A program made the translations under genes and the position numbers. From an uncultured Bacilli bacterium (lineage in GTDB: Bacteria; Bacillota_I; Bacilli_A; RF39; UBA660): a DNA stretch of 38,192 nucleotides. The first letter of the stretch is position 1. Each line of letters begins with the position of its first letter. The notes below the pieces were generated by a model. That model did no database searches. It saw only the letters and a program-made list of their open reading frames with translations, and was not told where the DNA came from. Location of the stretch: assembly GCA_944358795.1 (NCBI GenBank), contig CALVRW010000001.1:1-38192 (forward strand), given 5' to 3'. Shown piece after piece: positions 7,004 through 15,540 of the stretch.

Positions 7004-7077
7004 AGCCCCTCCATAATTGGTAATTTTTTCCAATTTCATTTTCTCATAAAATACCAATAAAAACAGTACACTGACAG

Positions 7078-7107
7078 TAGACGGAAAAAGCGTTTTTGTG
7101 TTATAAT
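7078..7107 (+). promoter_or_regulatory. Promoter of the second XRE gene
   Basis: A clear -10 TATAAT (7102-7107) with a weak -35 TAGACG (7078-7083) at 18-nt spacing. It lies in the 133-bp gap between the divergent regulators, where either protein could bind. Confidence 0.5.
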
Positions 7108-7136
7108 ACATAGTGTGAAGAAGTGGAGGTCACAAT

Positions 7137-7364
7137 ATGTATTATTCATTAAAAGAATTGCGCTATAAAAAGAAATTAACAAATAAAGATATGGCAGAAC
7201 GTTTAGGAATTAGTAAGCCATTTTATTGCCAAATTGAAAATGGTAGTCGTAGATTATCTTATGATATGGCAGTCCGTATTGCGGAAATTTTTGGAAAAAA
7301 ACCGGATAAATTATTTTATGACGATTATATGATACATCGTAATAAAATAAATCAAAATAAATAA
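7137..7364 (+). CDS. XRE-family HTH transcriptional regulator, short form
   Basis: A 75-residue protein made almost entirely of a helix-turn-helix: KLTNKDMAERLGISKPFYCQIENGSRRLSYDMAVRIAEIFGKKPDKLF. The start has a good ribosome binding site (TGGAGGT, 7 nt upstream). It is divergent from the other XRE gene and is followed by its own terminator. The polar Lys/Asn C-terminus lacks any sensing or oligomerisation domain. It probably represses its own divergent promoter region; this is inferred from layout. Confidence 0.85.
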   Translation: MYYSLKELRYKKKLTNKDMAERLGISKPFYCQIENGSRRLSYDMAVRIAEIFGKKPDKLFYDDYMIHRNKINQNK

Positions 7365-7387
7365 GCATGAAAAGATAAAACTAAAGT

Positions 7388-7413
7388 ATGAAATTTCGTA
7401 TTTCATCTTTTTT
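7388..7413 (+). terminator. Terminator after the short XRE gene
   Basis: Stem ATGAAAT (7388-7394) / ATTTCAT (7400-7406), 5-nt loop, then C and six T. Confidence 0.75.
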
Positions 7414-7456
7414 AATAGATTTAAATGTGATAAACTAACATTAGTGGGGTGAGTGT

Positions 7457-8743
7457 ATGAATACAGCAATTTTATTACCAGCAGATACTTATGTTGTGAT
7501 TAATAAAACAATATTAAATGATCAAGATAGAAAATTATTAATTAGCTTGTATCAACCGATTGTTGGAACACTCGCGATTAGTCTTTATTTTTCACTATGG
7601 TCTTATTTAGATAAGATGGAATTATGTTCTAGTTCTTGGACCCATCATCACTTAATGAGTAATATGGGAATTAGTTTAAGTGAAATTTCCATAGCAAGAG
7701 AAAAATTAGAAGCAATTGGATTATTAAAAACATTTGTAAAATATGACCATGTAAATCATTATGTATATCAATTATATTCTCCACTTAGTGCCTATGAATT
7801 TTTTCAAAATCCAATTTTATCAACAACACTTTATAATAATGTTGGAGAATTAGAGTATGAAAAAATAGTTGATTATTTTAAAATGCCTAATATTAATTTA
7901 AAAGATTATACGGATATTACAAAAAAATTAACCGATGTATTTGATTCAGTACCAACTGATTTATCAAGTCATTTAGGAACAGATATTAGAAAACGTACAA
8001 AAAGAAAGTTAGAATTAATTTCTAAGATTGAATTAGATACCGTATTTTCTTTTATTCCAGAAGAAATATTAAACTTTAGAAGTATAACAAAAGAAACAAA
8101 AGAATTAATTTATCGTTTAGGATTTATCTATGATTTAGATAATGACGCTGTATTAGAATTAATTCGTAATTCCATTACAGAAAAGAAAACGATTGATAAA
8201 CAATTATTACGAAAAAATGCTAGAAATTACTATACATTTGAAAAAGATGGAAAACTACCAAGTCTAGCTTATAAAAATCAACCTGAATATTTACGTAAAC
8301 CAACTGGTGATAGTTCTCCTCGAGCAAAAATGATTTATCAATTTGAAACAACATCACCATATGACTTTTTATGTGGTAAGAACCATGGAAAAGAACCAAC
8401 CAAGAGTGAAAAGTTGGTATTAGAATATTTACTAATTGATTTAGGATTAATGCCTGGTGTTGTGAATGTACTAATTGATTTTGTATTGCGTATAAATAAT
8501 AATAAGTTAACAAAAAGTTTTGTAGAAGCTATCGCATCACAATGGGTAAGAAGTAATGTCAAGACGGTAGAAGAAGCAATGAGACTTGCACAAAAAGAAA
8601 TGACAGGTAGAAAAAAGAGTACAATAAAAAAAGAAGTACGAACAAATGCTGTAAAACCAGAATGGTTTGATCAAACGATTCAAGAAGAAAAAGCAAGTGA
8701 AGAAGAAATGAGTGAAATGAAACATTTACTTGGACAATGGTAA
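7457..8743 (+). CDS. dnaB: DnaB/DnaD-family replication initiation and membrane attachment protein
   Basis: Homologue of Bacillus subtilis DnaB (not the DnaB helicase), which works with DnaD and DnaI to load the replicative helicase at oriC and at restart sites. The 428-residue protein has an N-terminal winged-helix DnaD-like region (about 10-120: LISLYQPIVGTLAISLYFSLW, then an HTH around LMSNMGISLSEISIAREKLEAIGLL). The C-terminal DnaB_2 domain spans about 310-380 and ends in FVEAIASQWVRSNVKTVEEA, the conserved Y/F-x-x-x-I-x-x-x-W element that contacts single-stranded DNA. Its stop codon sits just before the dnaI ribosome binding site, and the dnaB-dnaI order matches Bacilli. The start ATG follows GGGGTGAG. 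Confidence 0.9.
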   Translation: MNTAILLPADTYVVINKTILNDQDRKLLISLYQPIVGTLAISLYFSLWSYLDKMELCSSSWTHHHLMSNMGISLSEISIAREKLEAIGLLKTFVKYDHVNHYVYQLYSPLSAYEFFQNPILSTTLYNNVGELEYEKIVDYFKMPNINLKDYTDITKKLTDVFDSVPTDLSSHLGTDIRKRTKRKLELISKIELDTVFSFIPEEILNFRSITKETKELIYRLGFIYDLDNDAVLELIRNSITEKKTIDKQLLRKNARNYYTFEKDGKLPSLAYKNQPEYLRKPTGDSSPRAKMIYQFETTSPYDFLCGKNHGKEPTKSEKLVLEYLLIDLGLMPGVVNVLIDFVLRINNNKLTKSFVEAIASQWVRSNVKTVEEAMRLAQKEMTGRKKSTIKKEVRTNAVKPEWFDQTIQEEKASEEEMSEMKHLLGQW

Positions 8744-8757
8744 GGAAGAAGGATAAT

Positions 8758-9675
8758 ATGGAAGAGATGAAAGAAGTATTAAAATCGGTATATCCCAAAG
8801 ATCGTATTAGAGAAAATTTAAAGAAGAATTTTGAAGAAGCAAAGAAAGACCCAATGTTTCAATCTCTCGTTGATTCTTTAAATATAGAAGAAAAAAAATT
8901 AATGCACTATACTTCTAGAATTGAAGATTGCGTTTTAGAATGTAAACATTGTAAAGAATGTAAAAATTTATTAAGTTGTAAAAATAAAATAATGGGTTAT
9001 GTTTATGTACCACAGAATATTGAAGGAAATTTAGAATTTAATTATGTGGCATGCAAATATCAACAAAATTATTTAAAAGAACATCAATATTTAAATAATA
9101 TCTCTTTATTTGCTGTTCCGAAAGAAATAAAAGATGCAAGGTTAAAAAATATTTATGTAGATGATAAAAAACGATTTGCGGCTATCAAAAAAATCAATGA
9201 ATTTTTATCAAACTATCGCAAAAAAGAACCAGTAAAAGGACTATACTTATATGGTAGTTTTGGTAGTGGAAAAACATATTTCATTGCTGCTTTATTTAAT
9301 GAACTGGCAAAAGATAATGTGAAAAGCGCCCTCGTATTTTGGCCAGAATTTTTAAGAGAATTAAAAGCATCATTTCAATTTGGATATCAAGAAAAATTTG
9401 ACACAATAAAAAAAGCACCACTATTATTAATTGATGATATTGGAGCAGAAGTTGTAACGGAGTGGAGTAGGGATGAAATACTAGGTCCATTACTACAATA
9501 TCGTATGCAACAAAAATTACCAACCTTTTTTACTTCTAATTTATCCATCAAAGAATTAGAAGAACATCTTAGTATTACAAAAGGAAGTGTCGACCAAGTA
9601 AAAGCTAGAAGAATTATAGAACGAGTAAAACAGTTAACGGAAGAAGTAGAAATGATTAGTAAAAATTTACGATAA
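8758..9675 (+). CDS. dnaI: Primosomal protein DnaI, helicase loader
   Basis: A 305-residue AAA+ ATPase that loads the replicative helicase. The N-terminal domain holds the zinc-binding cluster of the DnaI family (C58, C62, C65, C68, C74). The C-terminal ATPase has Walker A GSFGSGKT (166-173), Walker B LLLIDD (222-227) and a sensor-1 FTSN. The ATG at 8758 is chosen because AAGGAAGAAGG lies directly upstream; the in-frame ATG at 8737 overlaps the dnaB stop and has no site. It is translated right after dnaB and is followed 18 nt later by the RNase R-like gene, so replication and RNA decay genes appear to share a transcript. Confidence 0.95.
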   Translation: MEEMKEVLKSVYPKDRIRENLKKNFEEAKKDPMFQSLVDSLNIEEKKLMHYTSRIEDCVLECKHCKECKNLLSCKNKIMGYVYVPQNIEGNLEFNYVACKYQQNYLKEHQYLNNISLFAVPKEIKDARLKNIYVDDKKRFAAIKKINEFLSNYRKKEPVKGLYLYGSFGSGKTYFIAALFNELAKDNVKSALVFWPEFLRELKASFQFGYQEKFDTIKKAPLLLIDDIGAEVVTEWSRDEILGPLLQYRMQQKLPTFFTSNLSIKELEEHLSITKGSVDQVKARRIIERVKQLTEEVEMISKNLR

Positions 9676-9693
9676 TACATGGGGGTCTTGCTT

Positions 9694-11409
9694 ATGGATA
9701 AAAGATTATTAACTGCTTTATTAAGAAAAAAAGAAGTTACAATTGAAGAAATAAAAGAATTTTATGGGTTGAATATTGAACAGACAATTGAACTTCTTTT
9801 ACAATATCTAAATGAGACGTTGGATGAAATAGAACAAAATGATAAAGTAGAATTTCCGAAATATTTGTTTCGTGTTTTACAAAAAATAGATCATTTATAC
9901 GGAGTTTATGTTGATGATGGGAATCATCATTTACCAAATTACCGACTATATCAAGAAATACAAGAACGTGTATTCTCTTTAGCCAAAACCAGAAAAATTA
10001 TTTCGAATGATGATTCTAGATTAAAAGATGATTGGTATTTAAATGTTTATTATTATCATCAAGAATGTTTTGCAAAATATCTTATGAATAGTCCAGAATT
10101 TTTAGAATTACTCATTCGAGATAAAACAATATTAGATGATTTTTTTCAAAACTATTTAAATCAATTATTTACTGACGATTATATAGAATATCGATATTGG
10201 AAATCATTACTACGCTATTTATTATTAGAAACAGAACATATTGAACCATGGATGAATGAATTTGCTCAAAAAATAGATCATTATATTAAGAATGAATTAA
10301 CAGATTTTCCATCAAAGTATCGTTATCGATTAAATGAACTAATGCATCTTTGTATTCAAATGAAATATCGTGAATTACCACATTCTAATCATTATCATGT
10401 TGAATTTTTGCCATCAAAAAAACAATCTTCATCATTAGAAATTTTTACAATTGATGAAGAAAATACGGGACTTAGAGAAGATGCACTTTCCATCTTTGAA
10501 GAAAATGGATTCGTACATGTTACGATGTATATTACCGATCCTACAGAACAATTTATGGCAGAAGAAGCATTGATCGAAGAAGCTTTTATGAATTGGTTTG
10601 TATATCGAAGAGATTATGTATTTGATTATGAATACGCAAAAGAAAATTTTTCATTAGACTGTAGGAAAGAACGTCCAGTGATTGCTTATGAAATGATATT
10701 TAATCAAGAAAATGAACTCATAGAAATACTCGTATATCCAACGAATATTTCTGTTTCTAAAAATTATAGTTATGATCGTATGAAAGATAAAATTGGACGA
10801 ATGAAACCAGAAGAAGTAGATGAAAAAGCACGACTTTATGAAATTGCAAAAGCACTCCATGAAGCGAATTATTCAAAAAAGAGATATCATAAAATAAAAG
10901 AGTTACAATATTACTTAGAATATAATAAGAAGTATCAACCAGAATCAAAATATATGGTAATTAGTGAATTTAAAGTTTTATTAGGAACGATTTTAGCTAA
11001 AGTATTTTTAGAAAGAGAGTTGCCACTGATTTATCGAAATAATGAATCAGAAGTAACGAAACAAGCAGTAGAACAAATTGAAGAAAAATGTAATCAAGAA
11101 AATGAAGAATCTTCCATTCGAAGAAAAATAGAAGATTTGAATTTACATTCTTATTATAGTTATGAAAATGTTGGACATCGAGGATTAGGTGTAAATCAAT
11201 ATACTCATATTACAACACCACTTAGAAATTATTTCGCATTGATTAATATGATGATATTAAAAGAATTACTAATTTATAATAAAAAAGATGAGATTCCTAC
11301 TTATCAAGAACTAGTTGAAAAATTAATTGAATTACAATATGGAAAACAACAAGATAAACAAAAAGTACTAGAGTTACATAGTATTAAACAAAGTTGTCAG
11401 GGGGAATGA
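9694..11409 (+). CDS. RNB-domain (RNase II/R-like) protein with degenerate active site
   Basis: A 571-residue protein. From residue 250 on it aligns by eye with the RNB domain of the RNase R encoded next door: FTID-x8-DALSI against VTID-x8-DAISI, LPLIYRNNE against LPFIYRVHE, and THITTPLRNY against THFTSPIRRY. Of the four Mg-binding aspartates of RNase R (D241, D247, D249, D250) only two remain (D254, D263); the others are L260 and E262. The N-terminus keeps a small helix-turn-helix-like region (1-50) similar to that of RNase R. The cold-shock OB domains are replaced by a helical region (about 55-230), and the C-terminal S1 domain is missing. It is probably an RNA-binding pseudo-nuclease. The ATG at 9694 is preferred because GGGGG lies 8 nt upstream. 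It sits 3 nt before rnr. Confidence 0.7.
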   Translation: MDKRLLTALLRKKEVTIEEIKEFYGLNIEQTIELLLQYLNETLDEIEQNDKVEFPKYLFRVLQKIDHLYGVYVDDGNHHLPNYRLYQEIQERVFSLAKTRKIISNDDSRLKDDWYLNVYYYHQECFAKYLMNSPEFLELLIRDKTILDDFFQNYLNQLFTDDYIEYRYWKSLLRYLLLETEHIEPWMNEFAQKIDHYIKNELTDFPSKYRYRLNELMHLCIQMKYRELPHSNHYHVEFLPSKKQSSSLEIFTIDEENTGLREDALSIFEENGFVHVTMYITDPTEQFMAEEALIEEAFMNWFVYRRDYVFDYEYAKENFSLDCRKERPVIAYEMIFNQENELIEILVYPTNISVSKNYSYDRMKDKIGRMKPEEVDEKARLYEIAKALHEANYSKKRYHKIKELQYYLEYNKKYQPESKYMVISEFKVLLGTILAKVFLERELPLIYRNNESEVTKQAVEQIEEKCNQENEESSIRRKIEDLNLHSYYSYENVGHRGLGVNQYTHITTPLRNYFALINMMILKELLIYNKKDEIPTYQELVEKLIELQYGKQQDKQKVLELHSIKQSCQGE

Positions 11410-11412
11410 CGG

Positions 11413-13497
11413 ATGAATTTAGAACGTGTATTACAATTGTTAAAAACAAAACATGGAATGTCAATTAAAGAATTAAGTAAAAAATTAAATGTAACAGAAG
11501 AAGAAGTTGAAGTTGCTTTAAAAGAATTACAAAATACATTACAAGTAAAAGAAATAATGCCGAAACAATATGTAAAGACAACTGATAAAAAACATGTTGT
11601 TGGAAAACTACAGATGACAAAAAAAGGATTTGGATTCTTAGTAAACGGAGAAAAGAAAATTCTAATTAAACAATCTGATTTATATGGAGCGTTAGATGGT
11701 GATACTATTTTAGTAGAATTAGAATCGAATCATCAAAAACCACGTGGTAAAGTAGTGGACCGAGTTATGCAGGAGCAAGAACATGTTGGAATCGTGTATG
11801 AACAAGATGGAAAGTTTTTTGCTAAATTAGATAATCCAAAATATCCTTTTCCAGTCTTATTAGAAAATATGGGTGGCGCATATATTGATAATAAAGTATT
11901 AGTAAAAATTGGAAAAAAGTATCAAGAAGATTATTATATTGGAACAGTTACTAGAGTATTAGGTCATAAAAATGATCCAAGAGTAGATGTGTTATCTATT
12001 ATAAAAGAACTTGGAATTCCTGATCAATTTTCTAAAAAAGTAATGGATCAAGTAGAAAAAATACCAACTCAGGTAACAGAAGAAGATCTTCAAAATAGAG
12101 TTGATTTACGTGACGAAATGATTGTTACAATTGATGGTGATACAGCAAAAGATTTCGATGATGCGATATCAATTAAGAGATTAGAAAATGGAAATTATGA
12201 ATTAGGAGTACATATTGCTGATGTTTCTCATTATGTACTAGAAGGAAATGAGATTGATAAAGAAGCATATAAACGAGGAACGAGTCTTTATACACCAGGC
12301 TATGTTACACCAATGCTTGCAAGCAAATTATCAAATGGTATTTGTTCATTAAATCCAGGTGTTGATCGTCTTACGATGACTTGTAAGATGGAGATTAACA
12401 CGAGAGGACAAATTATTAACACTGATATTTTTGAAAGTGTCATTCATTCTAAAAAGAGAATGACATACCACAATGTTAATCAAGCTTTAGATGGTAATCC
12501 AACAGAAGATTATCAAGAATTTACAGAATTATTACATACCATGTTAGAGTTATCTCATATTTTAAGAAAAGCAAAAAAGAAACGTGGTAGTATTGATTTT
12601 GATACTCAAGAACGTATCATTGAAACCAATGATTTAGGAGAACCAATTGCAATTGAAAATTATACGCGTGGAGAAGGAGAACGAATCATTGAAGACTTTA
12701 TGATTGCTGCGAATGAAGCTGTAACAACTCGTATGGTAGAATTAGGATTGCCGTTTATTTATCGAGTACATGAAGAACCAGATGAAGAAAAGTTAAATGT
12801 GTTTATCGAAACTACAAATAAATTAGATTTACCAGTTCATATTGATACAAGTCATGGTCCTGTACCAGTAAAAGTGTTACAAAAAGAATTAGATCGTTTT
12901 AGAAAAAACGAAAAATTCGATATTCTTGCATCTTTACTTCTTCGCAGTATGAAAAAAGCTTGCTATTCCAATTCAAATGCACATCATTATGCATTAGCAA
13001 GTCGAAATTATACACATTTTACTTCACCAATTCGTCGTTATCCAGATTTAATGGTTCATCGTGCATTAAAAGAGATGTTAAAAGGAAATGTAAAACCATC
13101 TAAATTTAATGCAATCGAGAAAAAGTACGAAAGAATGACTGAACAAGCATCTTATTGTGAGAGAAGAGCAGAAGAATGCGAGCGAATAGTAGAAAAAATG
13201 AAATGCGCTGAATATTTAGAATCTCATATCGGAGAAACATTTGATGGTAAAATTACATGGTTAGATAAAAAAGGAATTTATGTAACATTAAAAAATCTAA
13301 TTCCTGGACAAGTTAATATTGAAAATTTAGATGATGTTTCTTATCATGAAGAGAAACTTACTTATGAAAATCAAAATCATAGTAAAATTTATAAAATTGG
13401 TGATCCTGTTTCATTAAGATTAATTCGCACTGATAAGGAACATCAAGTAATAGAATTTGATATTTTACCAACTAAAAAAGTAAAAGTAAAAAAATGA
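11413..13497 (+). CDS. rnr: Ribonuclease R
   Basis: A processive 3'-5' exoribonuclease that degrades structured RNA and takes part in RNA quality control. The 694-residue protein has an N-terminal HTH_12 domain (1-60) and cold-shock/OB domains (about 65-230). The RNB catalytic domain contains V-T-I-D-G-D-T-A-K-D-F-D-D-A-I-S (D241, D247, D249, D250) and S-P-I-R-R-Y (538-543). A C-terminal S1 domain follows (about 608-690), ending in a Lys-rich tail. Length and layout are standard. It starts 3 nt after the RNase R-like gene behind AGGGGGA. In B. subtilis rnr is followed by smpB and ssrA; here the next element is a large structured RNA instead. Confidence 0.95.
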   Translation: MNLERVLQLLKTKHGMSIKELSKKLNVTEEEVEVALKELQNTLQVKEIMPKQYVKTTDKKHVVGKLQMTKKGFGFLVNGEKKILIKQSDLYGALDGDTILVELESNHQKPRGKVVDRVMQEQEHVGIVYEQDGKFFAKLDNPKYPFPVLLENMGGAYIDNKVLVKIGKKYQEDYYIGTVTRVLGHKNDPRVDVLSIIKELGIPDQFSKKVMDQVEKIPTQVTEEDLQNRVDLRDEMIVTIDGDTAKDFDDAISIKRLENGNYELGVHIADVSHYVLEGNEIDKEAYKRGTSLYTPGYVTPMLASKLSNGICSLNPGVDRLTMTCKMEINTRGQIINTDIFESVIHSKKRMTYHNVNQALDGNPTEDYQEFTELLHTMLELSHILRKAKKKRGSIDFDTQERIIETNDLGEPIAIENYTRGEGERIIEDFMIAANEAVTTRMVELGLPFIYRVHEEPDEEKLNVFIETTNKLDLPVHIDTSHGPVPVKVLQKELDRFRKNEKFDILASLLLRSMKKACYSNSNAHHYALASRNYTHFTSPIRRYPDLMVHRALKEMLKGNVKPSKFNAIEKKYERMTEQASYCERRAEECERIVEKMKCAEYLESHIGETFDGKITWLDKKGIYVTLKNLIPGQVNIENLDDVSYHEEKLTYENQNHSKIYKIGDPVSLRLIRTDKEHQVIEFDILPTKKVKVKK

Positions 13498-13541
13498 GAT
13501 TGATAGAAGATTTTTTCTAAAGATCAATAGGGTAATAAAAT

Positions 13542-13569
13542 TTGACAAACGGTATAAATTTGATATAAT
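13542..13569 (+). promoter_or_regulatory. Strong promoter of the large structured RNA
   Basis: A consensus -35 TTGACA (13542-13547), 16-nt spacer and consensus -10 TATAAT (13564-13569). It is the closest match to consensus in the window and predicts a transcript start near 13576, ten bases before the closing helix of the RNA. Confidence 0.85.
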
Positions 13570-13575
13570 TACTCA

Positions 13576-14161
13576 TATAAATAAGTGAATGGCACATTAT
13601 TCTAGTCAATTTTATTTATTATGAAGACGGGGCTAAAAATCCGTTAAAGAGCATATCTATGAAACTTTTGGTGCTTGCTTCATACGCCCAGTTTGGGGTG
13701 GGTGCTGGAAGGAAGAAAAATTGGGCGACCGTAATGGCATACGATCACGACCCACTTTTTCGTGGAGACCTAATCTTGTTATAACACGAAGTTATGACGA
13801 ATTAGGCTTGAACCTACTATGTGAGGTAACTTACGAGTAGTGTAGCTTGTCTTGAGTGGTAACTTGGGATATTTGATCAAATAAACTAGTTGTGGCCACA
13901 AAGAGTTTGTTATCGCAAGTTGAAATTGTTACTGCAAAAGAGAATTAATAATAAAGAATTGTTGAGGAAAACTCCTAGAATGTAGATCCAGATAGGATTG
14001 CAGTGTGTACTAAGTGGTAATCAAGTCATGTATGCGGTGACGCTACATTTATCCTTTTGATGGGGAACCGCTTTTCTGGTAACGGAGAGTAAGGATAAGG
14101 GAAAACCTACTTGACCTGAAGGCGCAAAGTTTACTATATGGATAGCCATTCATTTTTTTTT
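13576..14161 (+). ncRNA. ole: OLE-type large structured non-coding RNA
   Basis: A 685-bp gap without a plausible protein gene holds a structured RNA of about 585 nt, GC-richer than its surroundings. TGAATGGC (13586-13593) is perfectly complementary to GCCATTCA (14145-14152), closing the whole element, and nine T follow. Nested helices include CCTAAT/ATTAGG (13769-13806) with an inner ATAAC/GTTAT hairpin, ATGTAG/CTACAT (near 13980 and 14043), and ATCCTT/AAGGAT (near 14051 and 14091). Size, the promoter right upstream, and a downstream gene for a small OapA-like membrane protein fit OLE (Ornate, Large, Extremophilic) RNA, which binds OapA at the membrane. It lacks tmRNA features and the RNase P core. 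The identification leans on context; a covariance-model match was not run. Confidence 0.75.
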
Positions 14162-14182
14162 ACAATCATGAAGGAGTTAATC

Positions 14183-14767
14183 ATGGAAAAAAAAGAACAA
14201 GAAGTGATTCGGAAGTTAAAAAAAGCAAATAAGAAAAAAGAAAAATCAAATTATATATGGGTATTAGAAATTACATTAATCGCATTATTCATTTCCTTTT
14301 TCTTTTCTTTTGGTTCAGAAACAATCTTGCCAAATGTTGGAATGTTGATTAGTATTATCTTAGTGATTCTTTTTATTTTAATTGGTATTATTTTTGATAT
14401 GATTGGGGTATCTGTAACGGCTGCAAATGAAAGACCATTTCATTCTATGAGTGCACAAAAAGTAAAGGGTTCGAAAGTAGCGATTAAATTAATTCATAAT
14501 GCAAATAAAGTATCTTCTTTCTGTAATGATGTAATCGGTGATATTTGTGGTATTATTTCAGGTTCTGCTGGTGTAATAGTTGCCGATAATATCGTAGAAA
14601 CGTGTCATACTGATCCACTTTTTACAACGTTAGTGATAACAGCTATTATTGCCGCATTTACGATTGGTGGGAAAGCGCTTGGAAAGAGTTTTGCAATTAA
14701 TCAAAGTAATATGATTTTATATGAATTTGCGAAAGTAATATCATGTGTATATAAACCAAAAAAGTAA
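14183..14767 (+). CDS. oapA: OapA-like membrane protein (OLE RNA-associated)
   Basis: A 194-residue basic membrane protein. A Lys-rich N-terminus (1-22) precedes two strong membrane segments (25-46 and 52-76). A conserved-looking cytoplasmic block reads VSVTAANERPFHSMSAQKV (77-95), then N-A-N-K-V-S-S-F-C-N-D-V-I-G-D-I-C-G. A Gly-rich hydrophobic stretch (121-137) and a further membrane segment (147-164) follow. This matches my recollection of OapA, the DUF21-related protein that tethers OLE RNA to the membrane and is encoded directly after it. The ATG at 14183 is chosen for its AAGGAG site; the in-frame ATG at 14138 lies inside the RNA's 3' helix. Many basic residues next to the membrane suit RNA binding. 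Confidence 0.75.
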   Translation: MEKKEQEVIRKLKKANKKKEKSNYIWVLEITLIALFISFFFSFGSETILPNVGMLISIILVILFILIGIIFDMIGVSVTAANERPFHSMSAQKVKGSKVAIKLIHNANKVSSFCNDVIGDICGIISGSAGVIVADNIVETCHTDPLFTTLVITAIIAAFTIGGKALGKSFAINQSNMILYEFAKVISCVYKPKK

Positions 14768-14791
14768 AATAGAATTTATTTTACTTTTTTT
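14761..14791 (+). terminator. Terminator after oapA
   Basis: Stem AAAGTAAAAT (14761-14770) / ATTTTACTTT (14778-14787), 7-nt loop, T-run to 14791. The stem includes the oapA stop codon. The end of the T-run forms a weak -35 region for the TATAAT at 14802-14807 before rsmE. Confidence 0.85.
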
Positions 14792-14822
14792 AATTTTACT
14801 GTATAATATGATTGGTGATTAG

Positions 14823-15536
14823 ATGCAACGATATTTTAGTAAAGAATTAAAAGATGGTTATTTTACATTAGATGAGAATGATTTATATCATATTCGTGTT
14901 GTTATGCGAATGAAAGATCAAGATAAAATCGAAGTTGTTTACCAAGAAAAGATGTATTTATCGTGTCTAGAAAATGTAAATGGAATGTATAGGGTAAAAG
15001 CGTTAGAAATAATTGAAAATGATGTACAAAAAATACCGGAAGTAGTACTTTGTATTCCGTTATTAAAAGAGCAAAAAATGGATTTTATTATTCAAAAAGC
15101 AACGGAGCTTGGAGTACATAAAATTATTCCGTTAAAACTATCACGAAACGTTGTAAAACTTGAACAAAATAAAGAAATGAAACGTGTGGAAAGATGGAAT
15201 AAAATTGCGAAAGAAGCGAGTGAACAATCGAAGCGTGTAACGATACCAGAAGTAACTGGTGTACTAGAGATAAAAGAGTTAGAAAAAATGGAAGGGTTGA
15301 AGCTTGTCTGCAGTACAGTCAGTAACAATAATAATTTACATATTCTTTTGCAAAACCATGTAAACTGTGATAGAATAATAGTAGTGATTGGTCCTGAGGG
15401 TGGACTATCGACGTTAGAAGAGGAAACACTTATGCAAATTGGCTTTCTTCCCGTACGTTTAGGAAATAATATTATGCGAGTGGAAACTGTGCCAATTTTT
15501 TTCATGAGTATTATTAATTATGAATATATGGAGTGA
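14823..15536 (+). CDS. rsmE: 16S rRNA (uracil1498-N3)-methyltransferase RsmE
   Basis: A SPOUT-class methyltransferase that uses SAM to methylate N3 of U1498 in helix 44 of 16S rRNA. The 237-residue protein has the N-terminal PUA-like domain (MQRYFS, then DLYHIRVVMRMKDQDKIEV) and the C-terminal trefoil-knot motifs LLKEQKMDFIIQKATELGV, SRN, W-x-K-I-A-x-E-A-x-E-Q, IGPEGGLS and LGNNIMRVETV. In most homologues the last motif reads LG-x-R-I-L-R-x-E-T-A, so the N-N-I-M version is a mild variant. A GGTGATT site precedes the ATG. The rsmE-then-mtaB order matches Bacilli (yqeU-yqeV), with one extra gene inserted between them here. Confidence 0.92.
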   Translation: MQRYFSKELKDGYFTLDENDLYHIRVVMRMKDQDKIEVVYQEKMYLSCLENVNGMYRVKALEIIENDVQKIPEVVLCIPLLKEQKMDFIIQKATELGVHKIIPLKLSRNVVKLEQNKEMKRVERWNKIAKEASEQSKRVTIPEVTGVLEIKELEKMEGLKLVCSTVSNNNNLHILLQNHVNCDRIIVVIGPEGGLSTLEEETLMQIGFLPVRLGNNIMRVETVPIFFMSIINYEYME

Positions 15537-15540
15537 TAAT

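Noticed and set aside
8220-8798. Several antisense frames opposite dnaB and dnaI
   Set aside because: They have no ribosome binding sites, overlap each other and a strongly supported gene, and are the usual by-product of AT-rich coding sequence.
13576-14161. tmRNA (ssrA) or RNase P RNA as the identity of the large RNA
   Set aside because: In Bacilli ssrA often follows rnr, but there is no tRNA-Ala-like end with CCA and no tag-peptide frame. The RNase P core motifs are also not found in the expected order.
14138-14182. Longer N-terminus for the OapA-like protein from the ATG at 14138
   Set aside because: It lies inside the 3' closing helix and T-run of the RNA and has no ribosome binding site; the ATG at 14183 has AAGGAG at good spacing.
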